From Agroathelia rolfsii (Eukaryota > Basidiomycota > Agaricomycetes > Amylocorticiales > Amylocorticiaceae), in NCBI GenBank assembly GCA_018343915.1, contig JABRWF010000005.1, positions 3,693,001 through 3,757,000 on the forward strand: DNA of 64,000 nucleotides. The letters run 5' to 3'. Both the position numbers and the translations under genes were made by a program. Within the stretch, counting starts at the first letter, position 1. Each line of letters starts with the position of its first letter. This document shows positions 63,089-64,000 of the stretch, in pieces. A model generated the notes under the pieces. That model was given only the letters and a program-made list of their open reading frames with translations, made no database searches and had not been told where the DNA came from.

Positions 63089-64000
63089 ATGCAATCTACC
63101 AAAGACAACCGTGCCACTACTTCAATCTTTCATCGACTCCGCCCTAGCAAATCAAAACAACAGGGCTTTTCAATTGTATCAACAGTCTCACCCCCGACCG
63201 CTTCGGCGGCAGACGAGGACGCTAGGAGTGCAACGCAACTATCTCTGTCTACCGAGTCAAGCACGACCACTTCAAGAATTGGGCCACTAGCATGCGGTCC
63301 AAGTGAACAGAACAAACCCACCTTCTCTGATGTGCTACACCCATTAATCCCACCTGGGATCGCAAAGGCTATGGAAGACTCAAACAAGAGCTCTTTCATG
63401 GATAGAGTCAAGAAAGCGGGAGACTCCACTTGGTCTGTCTTTAAGCAAGTACTGAAAGCTACCAAGGCAGCATCCGGCTCATATCCTCCGCTACAATTGG
63501 CGGTGGAGGCCTTGCTCAAGATTCTGGATCAGCTCGAGGCTAGTAATGATCATAATCATGAACCACATTGATACTAACACTTCCGAATACTTCAGATCAT
63601 GGAGGATGCACAGGAAGATCTTTTCTTCGTTTCCCAAAAAATGGCAGCACTTGGTCTTGTCCTCAATCGCTACCATGACTCGGAAATGCCGGGAACAGTC
63701 AAGGATCGCATACAGGGAGTTGCAGAGTAGGTTTCAAATCCCATTTTACACTTTGACGAAATCACATTGACTTTGATCGTAATCATAATTGCAACAGCTG
63801 GATGGAAAAACTGACGATATCAATCGAAGCTCAGAAATCACGGCACTGGTCGCGCAGGTTCTTTGACGCTGCAAAAGATCGCGAGGAGGTGGCGAAGCTG
63901 TTACGTTCTTTTACTTCAGTCCTTGACTTGTACATGGTAAGCGCTCCTCATTGTATCACATTAGATATAATGTCTGACATTCCCCGAAGTTTGACGCGAG
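63089..64000 (+). CDS. N-terminal helical domain of a predicted NLR/MLKL-like protein (5' part)
   Basis: Exons 63089-63538, 63596-63726, 63798-63936 and 63990 onward; the gene continues beyond the right edge. The start has a basic, Ser-rich region (STKDNRATTSIFHRLRPSKSK), then helices: ASGSYPPLQLAVEALLKILD, IMEDAQEDLFFVSQKMAAL, NRYHDSEMPGTVKDRI, WMEKLTISIEAQ and EEVAKLLRSFTSVLDLYM. This set of helices, with the pattern PPLQLAVEALLK, is what I know from the N-termini of agaricomycete NACHT/STAND (NLR-like) proteins and MLKL-type four-helix domains. Those proteins act in non-self recognition or programmed cell death; the effector or sensor part is outside the window. The first intron needs a GC donor (GAG/GCTAGT); no GT site keeps the frame, so this junction is uncertain. 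Confidence 0.5.

Overview
The window is nuclear DNA of a filamentous fungus, most likely an agaricomycete (Basidiomycota). Nearly every gene is cut by several short introns (about 45-80 bases, GT-AG with some GC-AG). Spacing is compact on both strands, and the families present (fungal L-amino acid oxidase, F-box proteins, CYP genes, a hybrid histidine kinase, a Kre9-like wall protein) fit such a genome. I placed exon boundaries by hand from splice signals, reading-frame phase and family motifs; each exon set was checked for frame, and the exceptions are stated.

Left part (1-7.5 kb): the 5' end of a mitochondrial DEAD-box helicase gene (minus, runs off the left edge), an 8-exon D-2-hydroxyacid dehydrogenase (plus), NADP-glutamate dehydrogenase (plus, with four GATA sites upstream) and a membrane-anchored class-3 lipase (plus). 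At 8-12 kb two tandem paralogues encode four-helix membrane proteins of unknown function. They are separated by a roughly 750-bp inverted-repeat element. An EI24/RRT8-like membrane protein and an L-amino acid oxidase follow on the minus strand (12.3-16.5 kb).

Middle part (18-42 kb): a ZNF511-like C2H2 protein (minus), an F-box protein (plus), an ER thioredoxin/PDI protein ending in SDEL (plus), a 16-exon dipeptidyl aminopeptidase of family S9B (minus), a 1042-residue low-complexity protein (plus), a 5.2-kb gene-free stretch, a mitochondrial carrier (minus), a Kre9/Knh1-like GPI-type wall protein (plus) and a RanBP1-domain protein with an unexpected N-terminal hydrophobic segment (minus).

Right part (42-64 kb): two neighbouring P450 genes on the minus strand, the first with three lesions and the second intact; an Rxt3-type subunit of the Rpd3L deacetylase complex (plus); an F-box/leucine-rich protein whose frame breaks twice in A-runs (minus); a 12-exon multi-pass hybrid histidine kinase (minus); and the 5' part of a helical N-terminal domain typical of fungal NLR/MLKL-like proteins (plus, runs off the right edge).

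Functional themes are nitrogen and amino-acid handling (GDH, L-amino acid oxidase, dipeptidyl aminopeptidase, hydroxyacid dehydrogenase), signalling and chromatin control (histidine kinase, Rxt3, RanBD) and xenobiotic or secondary metabolism (P450 pair). I see no clear biosynthetic cluster, CRISPR array, tRNA, rRNA or viral gene. The best candidates for new biology are the tandem tetraspan pair with its inverted-repeat spacer and shared promoter motif, and the RanBD protein with a hydrophobic N-terminus.
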